From positions 62,001-126,000 of the forward strand of contig JAGVSM010001407.1 of the NCBI GenBank assembly GCA_022494885.1: a DNA stretch of 64,000 nt. The letters run 5' to 3'. How positions within the stretch are numbered: position 1 is the stretch's first letter; each line of letters starts with the position of its first letter. The notes under the pieces are model-generated. The model made no database searches. It was not told where the DNA came from and saw only the letters and a list, made by a program, of their open reading frames with translations. Shown piece after piece: positions 36,623 through 47,640 of this stretch. Origin of the DNA: Micrasema longulum. Lineage: Eukaryota; Arthropoda; Insecta; Trichoptera; Brachycentridae. Position numbers and translations under genes: made by a program.

Positions 36623-37590
36623 ATGGAATTGTATATTGCAGATGCCAAAAATGCTGTTAAAGCACTACAAGAGTGTATAACAGATGCATCAACAAAGTTG
36701 ACTAAGGAGCAAATCAATAAATTAATTCCTAAAAGCACTGAAATACTAGGAGTTATAAGCATAATGGCGGCTAAAATGGCCGAAATAAGTGGGGAAAACA
36801 ATGTTTTCAAATCAATAAATATTCAAAGCAAAGAAAAGATAACGCACAAGGCGGAAATTATAATAATCGAGCCAAAAGAACAGCAAACAACAAAAAAACC
36901 ATTGAAGAAATAAAAAAAAAGATTGACCCAGTAATAACTGGCATTACGGGAATAAAAAATGCTCGGAACGGAAAAGTCATTCTGGAATGTAAAAACAATA
37001 AAAAAATAGAAACTATTCAAACTCAAATAGGAGATAAATATAAATTTAAAATACCAAAAGAAAGATTACCAAGATTAAAAATAATAAATATATCTCAAAA
37101 ATATTCTGAGGATGAAATATTACATAATATATTAAACCAAAATGACTTCATGGAGGAATATAAACCTAAATTCATAAATGTCGTTAACATATATTCTTCA
37201 CCGAAAAAAGAATTCGATAATTTTACCATATATCTTGAGGTGGATGGAGCGACACACAAAAGATTTATTGAAAATAAAAAAGTAAACATCGGGTGGGAAA
37301 GGTGTCGAGTATACGATGCTGTTGAAGTAAGAAGGTGTTTTAAATGCTACAGATTCAATCATAAGGAAAGTGAATGCAATCATGAGCATCCGACGTGCCC
37401 GAAATGTATGGGTGACCACAAAAGTAGGGAGTGTAAAGAATCCGCAGGAAATGAAAAATGCATCAATTGCACTACGGCAAAAAATTTACTAAAACTTAAT
37501 ATAGACACAAACCATGCAGCATGGAGTTACGACTGCGCAGTTTATAAGAAAAAGATTGAAAACGAAAAAAATAAATATTCTTTTTTATAA
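36623..37590 (+). pseudogene. LINE ORF1 (gag-like protein with zinc knuckles), frameshifted
   Basis: Nucleic-acid-binding ORF1 protein of the LINE. The first part (36623-36913) is in one frame. The rest runs in another frame, open from about 36733 to 37590, so a frameshift lies between 36733 and 36913, likely in an A-rich stretch near 36891-36913. The second part has a core (about 36901-37330) of the type that precedes zinc knuckles in insect LINE gag proteins. Then come C-X2-C-X4-H-X4-C from 37336 (CFKCYRFNHKESEC), C-X2-C-X3-H-X4-C (CPKCMGDHKSREC) and a third, looser CX2C...H...C. It stops at 37588-37590, 29 bases before the ORF2 start. Confidence 0.85.
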
Positions 37591-37619
37591 AAAAATACCA
37601 AAGTGAAATAATACTATAC

Positions 37620-40396
37620 ATGAACATAGAAAGTCTCATTTCGCACCACGAAGAAGTACAAATATTACTGGAAAAATCTAAACCGCTGATGTTAATGTTA
37701 AGTGAAACCCATGTTACGGAAGACATACAAGATTTTGAAATAAATTATAAAGGGTATACTACAGTAAGGTGTGACTCAAATAGCAGACATACAGGGGGGG
37801 TAATAATAATTATTAAACAAGGAATCATATTTGATGAAGTGACTAATGAATCGTATGAGAGAGAGTACTGGATATTAGGAATAAAGATTAGAAAAGGACC
37901 GAGAAAGGGATATTACTGTGTAATATACAGATCACCAAATTCAAGTGCTAAAAAATTCCTAGAATATTTTGATGAATGGTGCCAAAATGTGCTGATAGAA
38001 AAAAATATTAATGTGATTGCAGGTGACTTCAACATAAATCTAAATCAAAGTAATGATACCTATACCAAAAAGGTACTGAAAATAATACGACAAAACGGTA
38101 TGAAACAACTAGTAACAAATGATACAAGAGTTACAGAGACATCCTCGACTTTAATTGACTATGTTATAAGTAATGATTTTAATCTGAATGTAAAAATAGT
38201 TGACGATTATAAGATCACGGACCACAATACAATTGAAATAGGATTAGAAGGCTTTAAACAAGATAATATTCATGGATGTAAATACATAAAAAACTTCAAA
38301 TGTTATGATAAAGTATCTTTTCTGAAAAAATTAGAAGAAAATCAATGGTCAAACTTGAGCGAACTTTCATTCGAAGAAAAAGTTGATAAAATGATACAGT
38401 TCATTGAAAAAACTGTCAATACAGTTATACCAGAAATGAAAATAATAAACAAACCGTACAACAAATGGTACTCTAAAGACTTAAAAATAATGCGAATGGA
38501 AAGAGATAAGTACTATAAATTAACAAAGCTCACGGGAAGCCACATAGACTGGGAAAACTATAAAAAAAGTAGAAACAAATATGTCAAAGCACTAAAAGAA
38601 AACAAAAATAATTATTATGTTTGTAAAATCGAAAAAAGCAAAAATAACTCAAAAGGATTGTGGAAAAATATTTAAGGTATGATCAAAAGTGAACCAATTA
38701 CCAATATTGATGAAAATATAGAATTTCCAAAGGACTTGGGAGACGACAGAAGCTTGGCAAATCGTTTTAACACCTACTATATAAAAAGCATAATTGTAAT
38801 AAATGAGAGTATTCCGGTGGAAGAAGCAGAACAAAATAATAATGTGCATTTATATAATGACTTTGCTTTTGAAGAAATATGTGAACAAAAATTACTCGCT
38901 ATTCTAAAATCTATGACATCCAAGGCAAGTCCCGATGGAATAACCATAAATTTGATGTGTGATGCTTTTGCTGTAATTGGAAAAACTTTTGTAGAAATAA
39001 TTAATGAATCACTTAAAACAGGAGTTTTTCCGGAGAAGTGGAAGATATCTACAGTAGTTCCCATACCAAAAATAAAACAACCAAAAAAATGTGATGATTT
39101 TAGACCTATAAATACTCTACCAAAATATGAACAAGTTCTGGAAAAAGTAGTAAAGATGCAGCTTACAAAATTTTTAGATGTAAATAATATTTTATGTGAT
39201 CAACAATCGGGATTTAGGTTTAAAAATTCATGTGAAATGGCCCTTAATATTGTTATAGATGACTGGAAAGAGAACATCGATAAAAATAAATATGTAGTTG
39301 CAGTGTTTTTAGATTTTAAAAGAGCGTTCGAAACTATTGACCGAAATATAATCATTAAAAAATTAAAAAATATTGGTATTAAAAACACGGAAATAAAATG
39401 GTTTGAAAATTACCTCAACAATCGCATGCAAATGACAAAGGTTAATAATGAAACGTCAGATCAACAAAAAAATGATTTGGGAGTTCCACAAGGATCTGTT
39501 CTGGGACCACTATTGTTTATTTTGTACATAAATGATATGACTTTAACATTGTCTGATTGCCAAGTTCGACTTTTTGCAGATGATACCTTAATTTATGTAG
39601 CTGATAACGAATATGATTCAGCAATAAGGAAAATAAATGCAGAATTAAAAACAGTCTCCAAATGGCTTAAAGCAAATAAGCTAAAACTAAATGTAGGAAA
39701 AACAAAATGTATGATAATGGGTAAGAAACGCTGTTTTAACAGTGATCACAGTGTTGAATTAGATGGAGAAGTTCTTGAGAATGTTGAAAGCATAAAATAT
39801 CTAGGAGTTTGGATTGACTCTAAATTATCTTTTTCAAAAAATGCAGACTATACGAGTAAGAAAATCGCAAAGAAGGTATCCCTGTTAGGAAGGATAAGGA
39901 ATAAATTAGACATTAAAACCTCTCTGCTGATATTTAAAAGTATTATCGTTCCCCACATTGATTATTGCTCCAGTATTTTATATTTAAGTAATGAAGGAGA
40001 TCTAAAAAGACTCTAAATAATACAAAACAAAGCGATGAGGATAATATTAAGATGTGGGAGACGAACAAATGTTAAGAAAATGATTCAACTTCTAGATATC
40101 ATGACAATTGATCAAAGAATCAAATTCAATGTTGCCAATGAAATAAACAAAATTATTAAAGGAATAGTTCCGAGATATTTTCAAGATAAACTAAAAAATA
40201 ATGAGTTCTTTCATAACTATGCAACAAGAGGATCTAAAAATATAAGACTGGAAAAAAATCAAAAGCAATGTCCCAGAACTGCCTTATGTACAAGGGAATA
40301 AAACTGTTTGAAGAAATGCCAGAAAGCATAAAAAATGAAATTAATGTAAATATATTTAAAATTAAATGTAAAAAGTATATATGTGAAAAATATTAG
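37620..40396 (+). pseudogene. LINE ORF2 (endonuclease / reverse transcriptase), broken
   Basis: Polyprotein for target-primed reverse transcription. The first segment, 37620-38675, is an APE-type endonuclease: LSETH, a GDFNIN motif, SSTLIDYVI and the ITDHNT catalytic His. An in-frame TAA at 38673-38675 interrupts it. The same frame resumes as the reverse transcriptase: FRPINTLPKYEQVLEK, motif A FLDFKRAFETID, motif B GVPQGSVLGPLLFILYINDM, the FADD active site at 39573-39584, LKLNVGKTK and YLGVWIDSKLSF. A second in-frame TAA is at 40014-40016. A frameshift near 40262-40275 is needed to reach the natural-looking end (FKIKCKKYICEKY) and the TAG at 40394-40396. No RNase H domain is visible. Confidence 0.92.
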
Positions 40397-41043
40397 GTAG
40401 TAAATAGTGTAAATAGTGAATATAATTAATGAAAATGTACATATGAAACAGTGAATATTATAAATTAGGATTTTAAGTGTATAATAGTGATAAATAATGT
40501 TAGAATAAGTATAGATGTAAATATTGTGTTGTAAATATATATTAGACTATGTAAATACATAGAACTAAATAAATAAATAATAAAAAAAAAAAAAAAAAAA
40601 ATTCCGCAAAAAAACGGGAAATATCGTCAAAGCCAACTATAATGTTGGGTATTCTGCAATGCGAGTAAAAAAACTATAAAATTTGTTGCATCATTGTGTA
40701 TGTGTTATTTTGTTTGGAAATTCGAGCTGTCACGTAAATCTGATTAAACCATTACGCACAGGCTATGCCTAGATGGGATTTTTTCTTCTTTTAATTTTGT
40801 TTTACTATTATTCACATGTACCTTAAACCTATCTTATTATAAGAGAAAAAATTTAAACAATTACATTTTTGAATATATCGTATCTTTCGGACATTAGACA
40901 CACTTTATTACTTTGAAAATTCAACCAAAAATTAGGGTACGCCAAAAATGATTTTGTTTCTAAAAATTGATAAATAAATTTTGGGGTGCGTCTTATGGTC
41001 CGATGCGTCTTATCATCCGCAAAACACAGTAGATTCGCCATCT

Positions 41044-41590
41044 TCATCATCATCATACCTTTTCCGCACTTTATGGTGCATAGGGCAACATATTAGTACA
41101 CCAATCGCAGCGTATCTTGATCATTTTTGTTTTATTATTGTAAGATTTTTTATTTATTTATTTTTTACATTTTCGTTACAGCAATTTACAATAAATTATT
41201 TAAACGACAAATTAATTAAGTAGTAAAAGTAAACATGTGTATATTTTTTATTTTTGCTGGTGGTTCATCTAAACTGCCTAACTAGGAATAGCTTCCCCGT
41301 TCTAAGGCAGTAAATTATGTATTTTATAATAATATTAAAAAGTAATTACAGTTTTATTATTATGTGTGCTTTTTCAATGTTAAAATTAAATAATAAATAT
41401 ACAATGAAAACATAACTATTACAAAAATTTATATATCCTAAGTCCTAAGTCATTACTAGTAAAACAAGATATCAGTCTTACATGATGATCACTTACAAGA
41501 TGATCAGTCTTACATCTTACATGCTTCAGAGGCCAGTCCAGGGACTATGAAAAGATTTTAGTGTAAAAACACCTTTTTAAATAATGCCAT
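41044..41590 (-). mobile_element. SINE (type A) split by a nested repeat
   Basis: Minus-strand SINE: the 3' hairpin half is at 41044-41131 and the body half resumes at about 41491-41586 (GATGATCAGTCTTAC, AGTCCAGGGACTATG, TAGTGTAAAAACACC). About 350 bp of another repeat (41132-41490, relative at 57140-57470) sits between them. The tRNA head is degraded beyond 41586. Confidence 0.7.
41132..41490. repeat. Family B repeat, nested in a SINE
   Basis: Begins TTATTTATTTATTTTTTACA, with CAGCAATTTACAATAAATTA, TAGCTTCCCCGTTCTAAGGC and ATCCTAAGTCCTAAGTCATT. The same series is at 57140-57470. It interrupts the SINE at 41044-41590, so it is younger than that SINE. Confidence 0.62.
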
Positions 41591-42004
41591 CTTCGTGACC
41601 TCGTAAACAAAGCGGTTAATTAGAAGTTATTTATTGTAGCGGAAATATTTATTTTGGTGAATTAATTATTCGTAAAACCCCGTTGGTCCAATAATAATAT
41701 TCAAATTCCTCCCCAAACCAAAGATAATGTGGACGTAACAGTAATTTAAGGATGTACACAAAACTGTTTAGTTGATATTTTTAGAATATCCAGAGCGGTT
41801 TGTTTGTTCAGCTCCTTTGCAATGTAAATATGTCGATGTCGGTCAGATTTTATCAAAAACATTTTTAATTAAAACTAAATTTAGAAAACCTTGAAAATAA
41901 TTCGCAACCTAACATCATTTTTCGCGATATTATTAAACAGTTTTGAGTTTGTTCAAATGTTAGAAAAACAAATGTAGTGTGTGACAAAATAATAAAAATC
42001 AATA

Positions 42005-42090
42005 TGAAACAACTTTATTTTGAACCACTTATTTTTTTATTTTTTTTCTACCGATGGCACCGTTTTTAAAGCTACACAAGCTTCTTAATT
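42005..42090 (-). repeat. Hammerhead-like repeat end, pair 2 left arm
   Basis: Read on the minus strand: AAGAAGCTTGTGTAGCTTT, then a variant of the ACCGGTCGATAG core with a short insertion, then an A-rich stretch and AAAGTTGTTT. Inverted copy of 42886-42995. See findings for the ribozyme argument. Confidence 0.55.
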
Positions 42091-42107
42091 CACAAGTGAA
42101 TTATTTT

Positions 42108-42880
42108 TATTTGTTTATTTATTTTTATTTGGGAAAAAAACAACAGTTTTTAAATATGTTGTATGAAGAAAATAAGAATACATGTACCTTTATCCAGTTA
42201 TAAAAATAAAGTTAATAGAAACAAGATAAATTCAAATTTAAAGAATAGGAAAAGAAAAAAAGTTGTACAAAAATAATGTAAAAGATACAAAAATATAAAA
42301 AATAAATATGAACATACGAATACATACATAATTACAGACATTGTAAAACTAAACGGGTGTACTGTCTATAAGGAATTTTCTATATTTCATATAAGAGAGA
42401 TGAAAAATGTCTGCGTGACCGGAGAGAACAGTATTTTAATAATGACATGCTCTAAAGAAAAAGTAGTTTTTCCTTGCAAATTAAATGTAGTATGGAGTCT
42501 TGTTTTGTTAGGTACAAGGTATTCTAAAGAACTTGTAAGTAAAGGGCAGTCTACGACGTTGTTTACTAGTTTAATCAGGAATATTTAATCTGCAATCACT
42601 ATTCTATACTCCAGAGTTTGAAATGAATTTGGTGTACAATGAAATTTACATTTTATTAAATTAATGAATCGCTTTTGTATCATTTCTAGGTTTTTTGTAT
42701 ATATTTTATATTGGTCATTCCATATAATTGAAGCATATTCTAATTGACTTCTCACATATGTGTTACATAGCAATATAAATATTTTAATGTTTTTGAAGTC
42801 ATAAGACATTCGCATTAAAAAACCTAGCATTTTGTATGCCTTATTAATAATTCCATTGATGTGAATATCGAACACAAGCT
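42108..42880 (-). mobile_element. Jockey-like LINE 3' end between two inverted repeat ends
   Basis: The minus strand reads INGIINKAYKMLGFLMRMSY and YVRSQLEYASIIWNDQYKIY to a TAA at 42585-42587, then in the same frame IFLIKLVNNVVDCPLLTSSL and GKTTFSLEHVIIKILFSPVT to about 42400. This is the tail of an ORF2 with one stop. The A-rich tail is at about 42108-42130. It lies between the inverted hammerhead-like ends at 42005-42090 and 42886-42995. Confidence 0.72.
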
Positions 42881-42885
42881 TGGAA

Positions 42886-42995
42886 TCTATTATACCTTGA
42901 TAAAGAAGCTTGTGTAGCTTTGATACCGGTCGATAGAAAAAATAACATGTTTAAAACAAAGTTGTTTTACACTTATTTTATTATAATGAACAACC
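42886..42995 (+). repeat. Hammerhead-like repeat end, pair 2 right arm
   Basis: CTTGATAAAGAAGCTTGTG, TAGCTTTGATACCGGTCGAT, AGAAAAAATAAC, then AAAGTTGTTTTACACTTATT and TTATTATAATGAA. The AAGCT/AGCTT helix followed by GA(A/T)ACCGGTC resembles a hammerhead ribozyme core with helix II and the cleavage site. The 3' TTATTTTATTATAATGAA is shared with the 7.0 kb copy. Confidence 0.6.
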
Positions 42996-43159
42996 ACAAA
43001 AGTAGTGCTTCAAATATAAATTTTATGTAATGTGTAACATTTCACGCCTAGATACCCAAAAATTTTTCTCATGTTTTCGAGAAATTTCGCCGTACAATTA
43101 AATGGTCTAATTTTTACCGAGTGTAAGAAAACATTGTTAAACCTAATTTCCTGTAGCAC

Positions 43160-44240
43160 TGAACTTCTTTATTATTCTGGTTCTATTTCTTAAGCAGAAA
43201 GCTTATTTAAAATCGAGTTTTGATGCAACTGTTTATTGTTTATTATTTTGATCGTATATAACAAAAAATCAAGTTTATTATCAAAACATTAATTTTACCC
43301 TTAGTTTGATACCAAAAACAGAGAATAATTTCTAAACTGTAATCAATTAATAATAAATCAAGTTAATCTTAACAAAGTGTCACTTGAAGTTAGCCTGCAT
43401 TGTTGATGGAGTCTACATCATCCCTCCACGCCCCACCCCGCGTCTCATAGAGTGAGGGTCATACAAGAAGTTGTATTAACTTTGCAAGGCACTTTCAAAC
43501 ATTCGAGTTTCAAGTGGTGACCAGGACAAGTTCTACGGAGACTTTCAGGATAAAGGGGACACTGAAAGCTGAAAACTAGGTTCGGATCCAATACTTATAG
43601 AAAATTGAACGTTGTGGAAAGGCGCCTCCAATTTAAATTTTCAATTGACTGATATCGTATGTAACAGATACGAAGAAATTATGTTTGACACATCTAAAGT
43701 GAGATGAAGAAATAGTTTATTTAGTTAATAGGAATAGTTAACAATTACAGGTCTTGAAACTTGTAACTAGCCATTGTCTGGTTTGAGTGATTATTTGTTA
43801 CACTATGTTAAATGCACCATTTGTTTAAGTTGGACATTTCACAATTTTCGAAAATTGTATGTTCGTATGTCATGTAATGTAATTGTTTTAGATAGTTGTA
43901 CAAGTAAAATTTAAACACCTAGCTATATCGTAACTAATGAACAATATACATTAATTTCAAAATCAAGACATTATTATAAAATCCAGACGCTTTCCGATGA
44001 CACTCTATCTACCAATATGGATGCTTGTTTTTAACAAAAATCCTCGCCATCCCACGGAACGATGTAATAGACCCAGCACCCCTAATATATTTTGGCGACT
44101 TATTAAACATTTTAAGTCCTTTATGATACAGATTGTTTTGAGTAGCCTGTATTCTTGTATAATGTGCATAAAGTACAGCAGTCAATAGTGGACATAGCTT
44201 AACATTATTTAGTACTACTACGTATATAGAGTGCAGACTT
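43160..44240. other. No gene called
   Basis: Contains the old family D fragment at 43745-43860 and otherwise unremarkable DNA. A GC-richer patch at 43420-43450 has no frame of note. Confidence 0.4.
43745..43860. mobile_element. Family D, very decayed fragment
   Basis: AACTAGCCATTGTCTGGTTT and TGTTACACTATGTTAAATGC match the arm of family D only loosely. Confidence 0.4.
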
Positions 44241-44249
44241 AAATTTTAG

Positions 44250-44632
44250 GCTGTAGTCTGGTAAAACGCACGCAAAATAAGGAAATCGCGCAATAATAAA
44301 AAATATAGAAACATGTGTATTAGGTAAAAACAATAATTTTTAAAGGTTTTTCTGTTAAAAATATACTTAAAAGTTTTATGTAACTAAAATATAATTACTT
44401 TTAGACAGGCAGACTACGCCATTTTAAATTTAAACTAAACTTAGGTATCTGGGATCTCAATAAACACCAAGTATTGAACCAAAACTTGTGGTAATAATTT
44501 AAAGATAATAAAATGAACATGAAAGTAGCCCTCAGATTTTATTTTGTTTTGTTTTCGAAAAGAAATAGAAGCATTTTAAATCACATACATTTTTGTGTCA
44601 TTTTCCTTAATTTCTACGTAAAATTATGCCAT
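44250..44632. repeat. Family H repeat, second copy
   Basis: GGCTGTAGTCTGGTAAAA, AAAATATAATTACTTTTAGA, GGCAGACTACGCC, AAAGATAATAAAATGAAC, GAAGCATTTTAAATCACATA, ATTTCTACGTAAAATTAT. Same direction as the 31 kb copy. Confidence 0.58.
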
Positions 44633-45659
44633 CGGTAATACTTAAAAAAAAATATATTGAAATATTTTAGTTAAAACTTTTTTTTATAGAATTGCATCCT
44701 TTTTTTTAAAAAAAGAAGATAATTCTGGTTCTAATATTTCATTTGAAACAACACGGTATATTTCAATGTTTTTTTTTATTACTAATAATATTATACCTGT
44801 CTATTTATTATCGGAGCAAAAAATTCATAAACATTTTTTGTATATCCACGAGCAGACCACGCCTTTGTGGGGTTTTTTCATATACTATTTCGACTGTCAA
44901 TGTGTATTTCATTGCTAGGTTATTATTCTTTATTTTTTGAATACTTTGTTTTAACTCTTATGCGTATTGTAAAAAAAAACAAAAACATAATATTAAAAAA
45001 AATAATTTTGAAACAATGCAGTTTTTTTTCTATATAAATGCCATTGGAAACATATGGAATATCCAAGTACGATAATACTCAGTGAGAGCAATTAATATTT
45101 GTAAACTATTTAGTTGTACATAAAACATGCAGTCTAAATCAATTTCAACCATTTTTTATATTTCTGTTATTCAATGCGTCTTTCAATAAACGCGGTCAAT
45201 TTAATAAAATTAAAAACGTACGATAAGTTTCAGGGCCATTGAAAATATCTAAATTCCAAGGACATTAAAGAGAGCAAACGTATAAAAAATGTAAATGAAC
45301 TGAAATCTATTTGTCAAGACGAGGTTTGACGAGGGATGCAAAATTGCTTCATTGCGGAGAACGCATTGGAAAAATCGTCAAATTATTAAACGGCTTGAGG
45401 TAAATTTAGACTCACATCTCAATGAAGACGAAATAATTCTTTTTTACTAGAAAGTAGGAAACTCGGTATTTACATAGATTTTGAGTTTTTAGCTGATAGT
45501 CACTTTTGTAGCGTTAACCATCCTGTTGTTATATAATCCAAATTTATTTATTTTTTTGGCTCAACGGCAATAATAATCAGAAAAAAAAATTCAATACAGT
45601 AGTGAAAAAATAAGAAATTGCTCAAAAAACATTAATATTTCAAAACGGTGGCAAATATC

Positions 45660-45990
45660 ATCATTATCCGGGCCATAGGCAGCCTCTAATGTTTGACTCA
45701 CGCACGGAGGGTTCTAGGCTCGATTCCCAGTTAGAACGCAAAAACTGAATGTGATTTTTCTTAAGCCCAAGGGTTCTGAGATGTATTTTATCACTGTTAT
45801 TGAATTTTCTGGCCCTCGTGGTGCAAAAAATCGCTTTCCGCGCTCGGTGGTGCATAGGGTTCTGTGTTGGTAAACCAAATGTAGAGTATTTCCATCAACT
45901 GTCATATGAAAGTAAGGTAATTAGATCTACGCTTCCAGTGCCAGTTCGGAAACAATGAAACATTGTAGTTTCTGCCACCTATAAAATAAT
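45660..45990. mobile_element. Chimeric SINE: + type B head joined to minus type A tail
   Basis: 45660-45832 is a + strand type B head (ACGGAGGGTTCTAGGCTCGA, then TCTGGCCCTCGTGGTGCAAA). At about 45832 it switches to a minus-strand type A 3' end (CTTTCCGCGCTCGGTGGTGC, then AGTAAGGTAATTAG and GTGCCAGTTCGG). An inversion-like junction inside SINE sequence. Confidence 0.55.
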
Positions 45991-46154
45991 TATTTTAAGT
46001 CAGATATTCAGATATAAACGAAAGACATCATAAATATTTATACTTTTTTATTTTATTAGGTATGCATTCTTAAAATATTGTGGTATTTTTTTGATTCATG
46101 TATTTATAAAGTGGAATTTATATTTGAAGCAGTAACTTTGTGGTTATTCATTTT

Positions 46155-46240
46155 TTTTAAATTAAAATAAAACAACATTGTTTTAATAACTTTTTAATAT
46201 TTTTTTCTACAGAACGGTTTCGATGCTACACAAGCTTATT
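46155..46240 (-). repeat. Hammerhead-like repeat end, pair 3 left arm
   Basis: Minus strand: AAGCTTGTGTAGCATCGAAA then CCGTTCTGTAGAAAAAA. It has the same architecture as the right arm at 46340-46440, from which it is separated by only about 100 bp. Confidence 0.58.
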
Positions 46241-46339
46241 TATAGAACAACATGACAAAAAGATTCGACTGATGAGCTCCATATGTTTTAATTAATTATT
46301 TGATTGATACTGTCAAAATATAAGATTTATTTGTAAATT

Positions 46340-46440
46340 ATACCTTGATAAAAAAAGCTTGTAAAGCTTCGAAACCGGTCGATAGAAAACATAAAAATTA
46401 AGTTGTTAAAATCGAAGTTGTTTACTTTTAATTTTAATTA
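46340..46440 (+). repeat. Hammerhead-like repeat end, pair 3 right arm
   Basis: CTTGATAAAAAAAGCTTGTA, AAGCTTCGAAACCGGTCGAT, AG, then an A-rich stretch, AAGTTGTT twice and TTTTAATTTTAATTATGAAT. Best-preserved copy of the GAAACCGGTC core. Confidence 0.62.
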
Positions 46441-47640
46441 TGAATCGTTGTTTTTTATACGTTTATTACCTAGAACTGTACTTAACAAAAGTGGTTAAAA
46501 AACTACATAATTTAAAAAATTGTTTCACACACATAAATATTATATTGATATTTAATAATGACAAATTAATTTGATGAGTACATAACGTGATTATGATTCA
46601 ATTTAACAAATTAATTGCCGTCCATAAAATACACTTTTAATAATTTAATTCTTATCAAAAGAGGTGTGTCGTATTTTGGTATAAGTACACATTCATTAAA
46701 AAAATGTTTATCGTACAGTAAAAGTCTCAATCTAAACGTTAAACCTAGTAATAAGAAAAGGGTTGAAACATTATTATTGTTTTAAAATGTAAAATATAAA
46801 TTACTGTAAAAAATAAACTATTAAAAAAATCATCTAAACATAATATGTGAATTGTTGTTTATAAAAATCCATCACGGTTTTCGCAAAGTTTTTTTGCAAA
46901 GCGTTCTATCCTTTCTGTCTATTCCTTGGGGGTAAAATAGTTTGCTTTGTTTTTTTCAAATATAATATTGAGATTCTTTATCATTTTTGTTTTAGTTTGG
47001 AAATGGTGATATTTTATACACAGTACAGTGTATATCTTTTGTTGCTTGTGTTTGTGTGTTATTGTTGCAATTATGCATCAAACATATGGAATATAAACAA
47101 ATAACAAAAGAGGCAGTTTGATTACAATAACATTGAATTGCAATCTGTCATTTTTTAAGTCATTAGAACACCCACAAAACCACGTGAAAAAAAACAAACA
47201 TAAAGTTTGGCGAGTGAAGAGGCTCTTGGACGTTTTCCAACCTTGTATTGTCGCATTCGCTTCCAAAAGGACCCATCCGCGTTGCAAGGATCGCGTTCGT
47301 AAGGGCGAGTTTCGTAAACCGGGTCGTACCACGCCCCTTAGGACGAACCTAATTTACACCGATCGTGGCTAATAACACATCTTCCGCATTATAAACACGA
47401 CAAAACAACAGAGCGTTGAAAATGGCACTCGAAACAAAAGATAACGAGAGATGTTCACGAGATAAACGCACCCCAAGCTAGATGAATTGGTTTGTGATGT
47501 AACAAATACAAATGCATTTTCAAGCGTGTACGATAATCATACAAAGTCACTGCAGTGATTTTAAGTTTGATGTGCATGCGCGCGATGATTTTACGTAGGT
47601 TTTTTGTAATGGATGCTGTGGAGATTGGGGAAATTGAGAG
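46441..47640. other. No gene called; GC-richer patch at 47200-47350
   Basis: 47200-47350 is open in several frames on both strands, including a minus-strand frame with YDPVYETRPYERDPCNADGS. It could be an exon of the same minus-strand gene as 47650-47796, but the splice phases I can find do not join that frame, so it is left uncalled. Confidence 0.35.

Larger units (their letters stand above)
36600..40601 (+). mobile_element. Nearly full-length non-LTR retrotransposon (LINE), inactivated
   Basis: An element of about 4 kb with the order ORF1 (gag-like, zinc knuckles), ORF2 (endonuclease then reverse transcriptase), a short AT-rich 3' UTR and a poly(A) run at 40582-40601. The protein style fits the Jockey/CR1/I group of LINEs; I cannot fix the clade. 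It carries two frameshifts and two in-frame stops, so it is dead, but the frames are otherwise long, which points to recent loss. The 5' end is not marked by a clear signal, and no target-site duplication was found by eye, so the left border is approximate. It is the only LINE copy here that is not strongly 5'-truncated. Confidence 0.9.

Noticed and set aside
36601..39064. Minus-strand open frames within the LINE (for example 36601-36810, 37095-37289 and 38777-39064)
   Set aside because: Shadows of the ORF1 and ORF2 coding frames on the opposite strand.
46265..46275. Canonical CTGATGAG (first hammerhead box) in the loop of inverted pair 3
   Set aside because: No helix II and GAAA follow at the right distance; the GAAACCGG of the right arm is about 95 bases away, so this is probably chance.
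47078..47372. GC-richer open frames on both strands
   Set aside because: Several frames are open at once, which happens in GC-rich DNA; no splice pair joins the best frame to the exon at 47650-47796.
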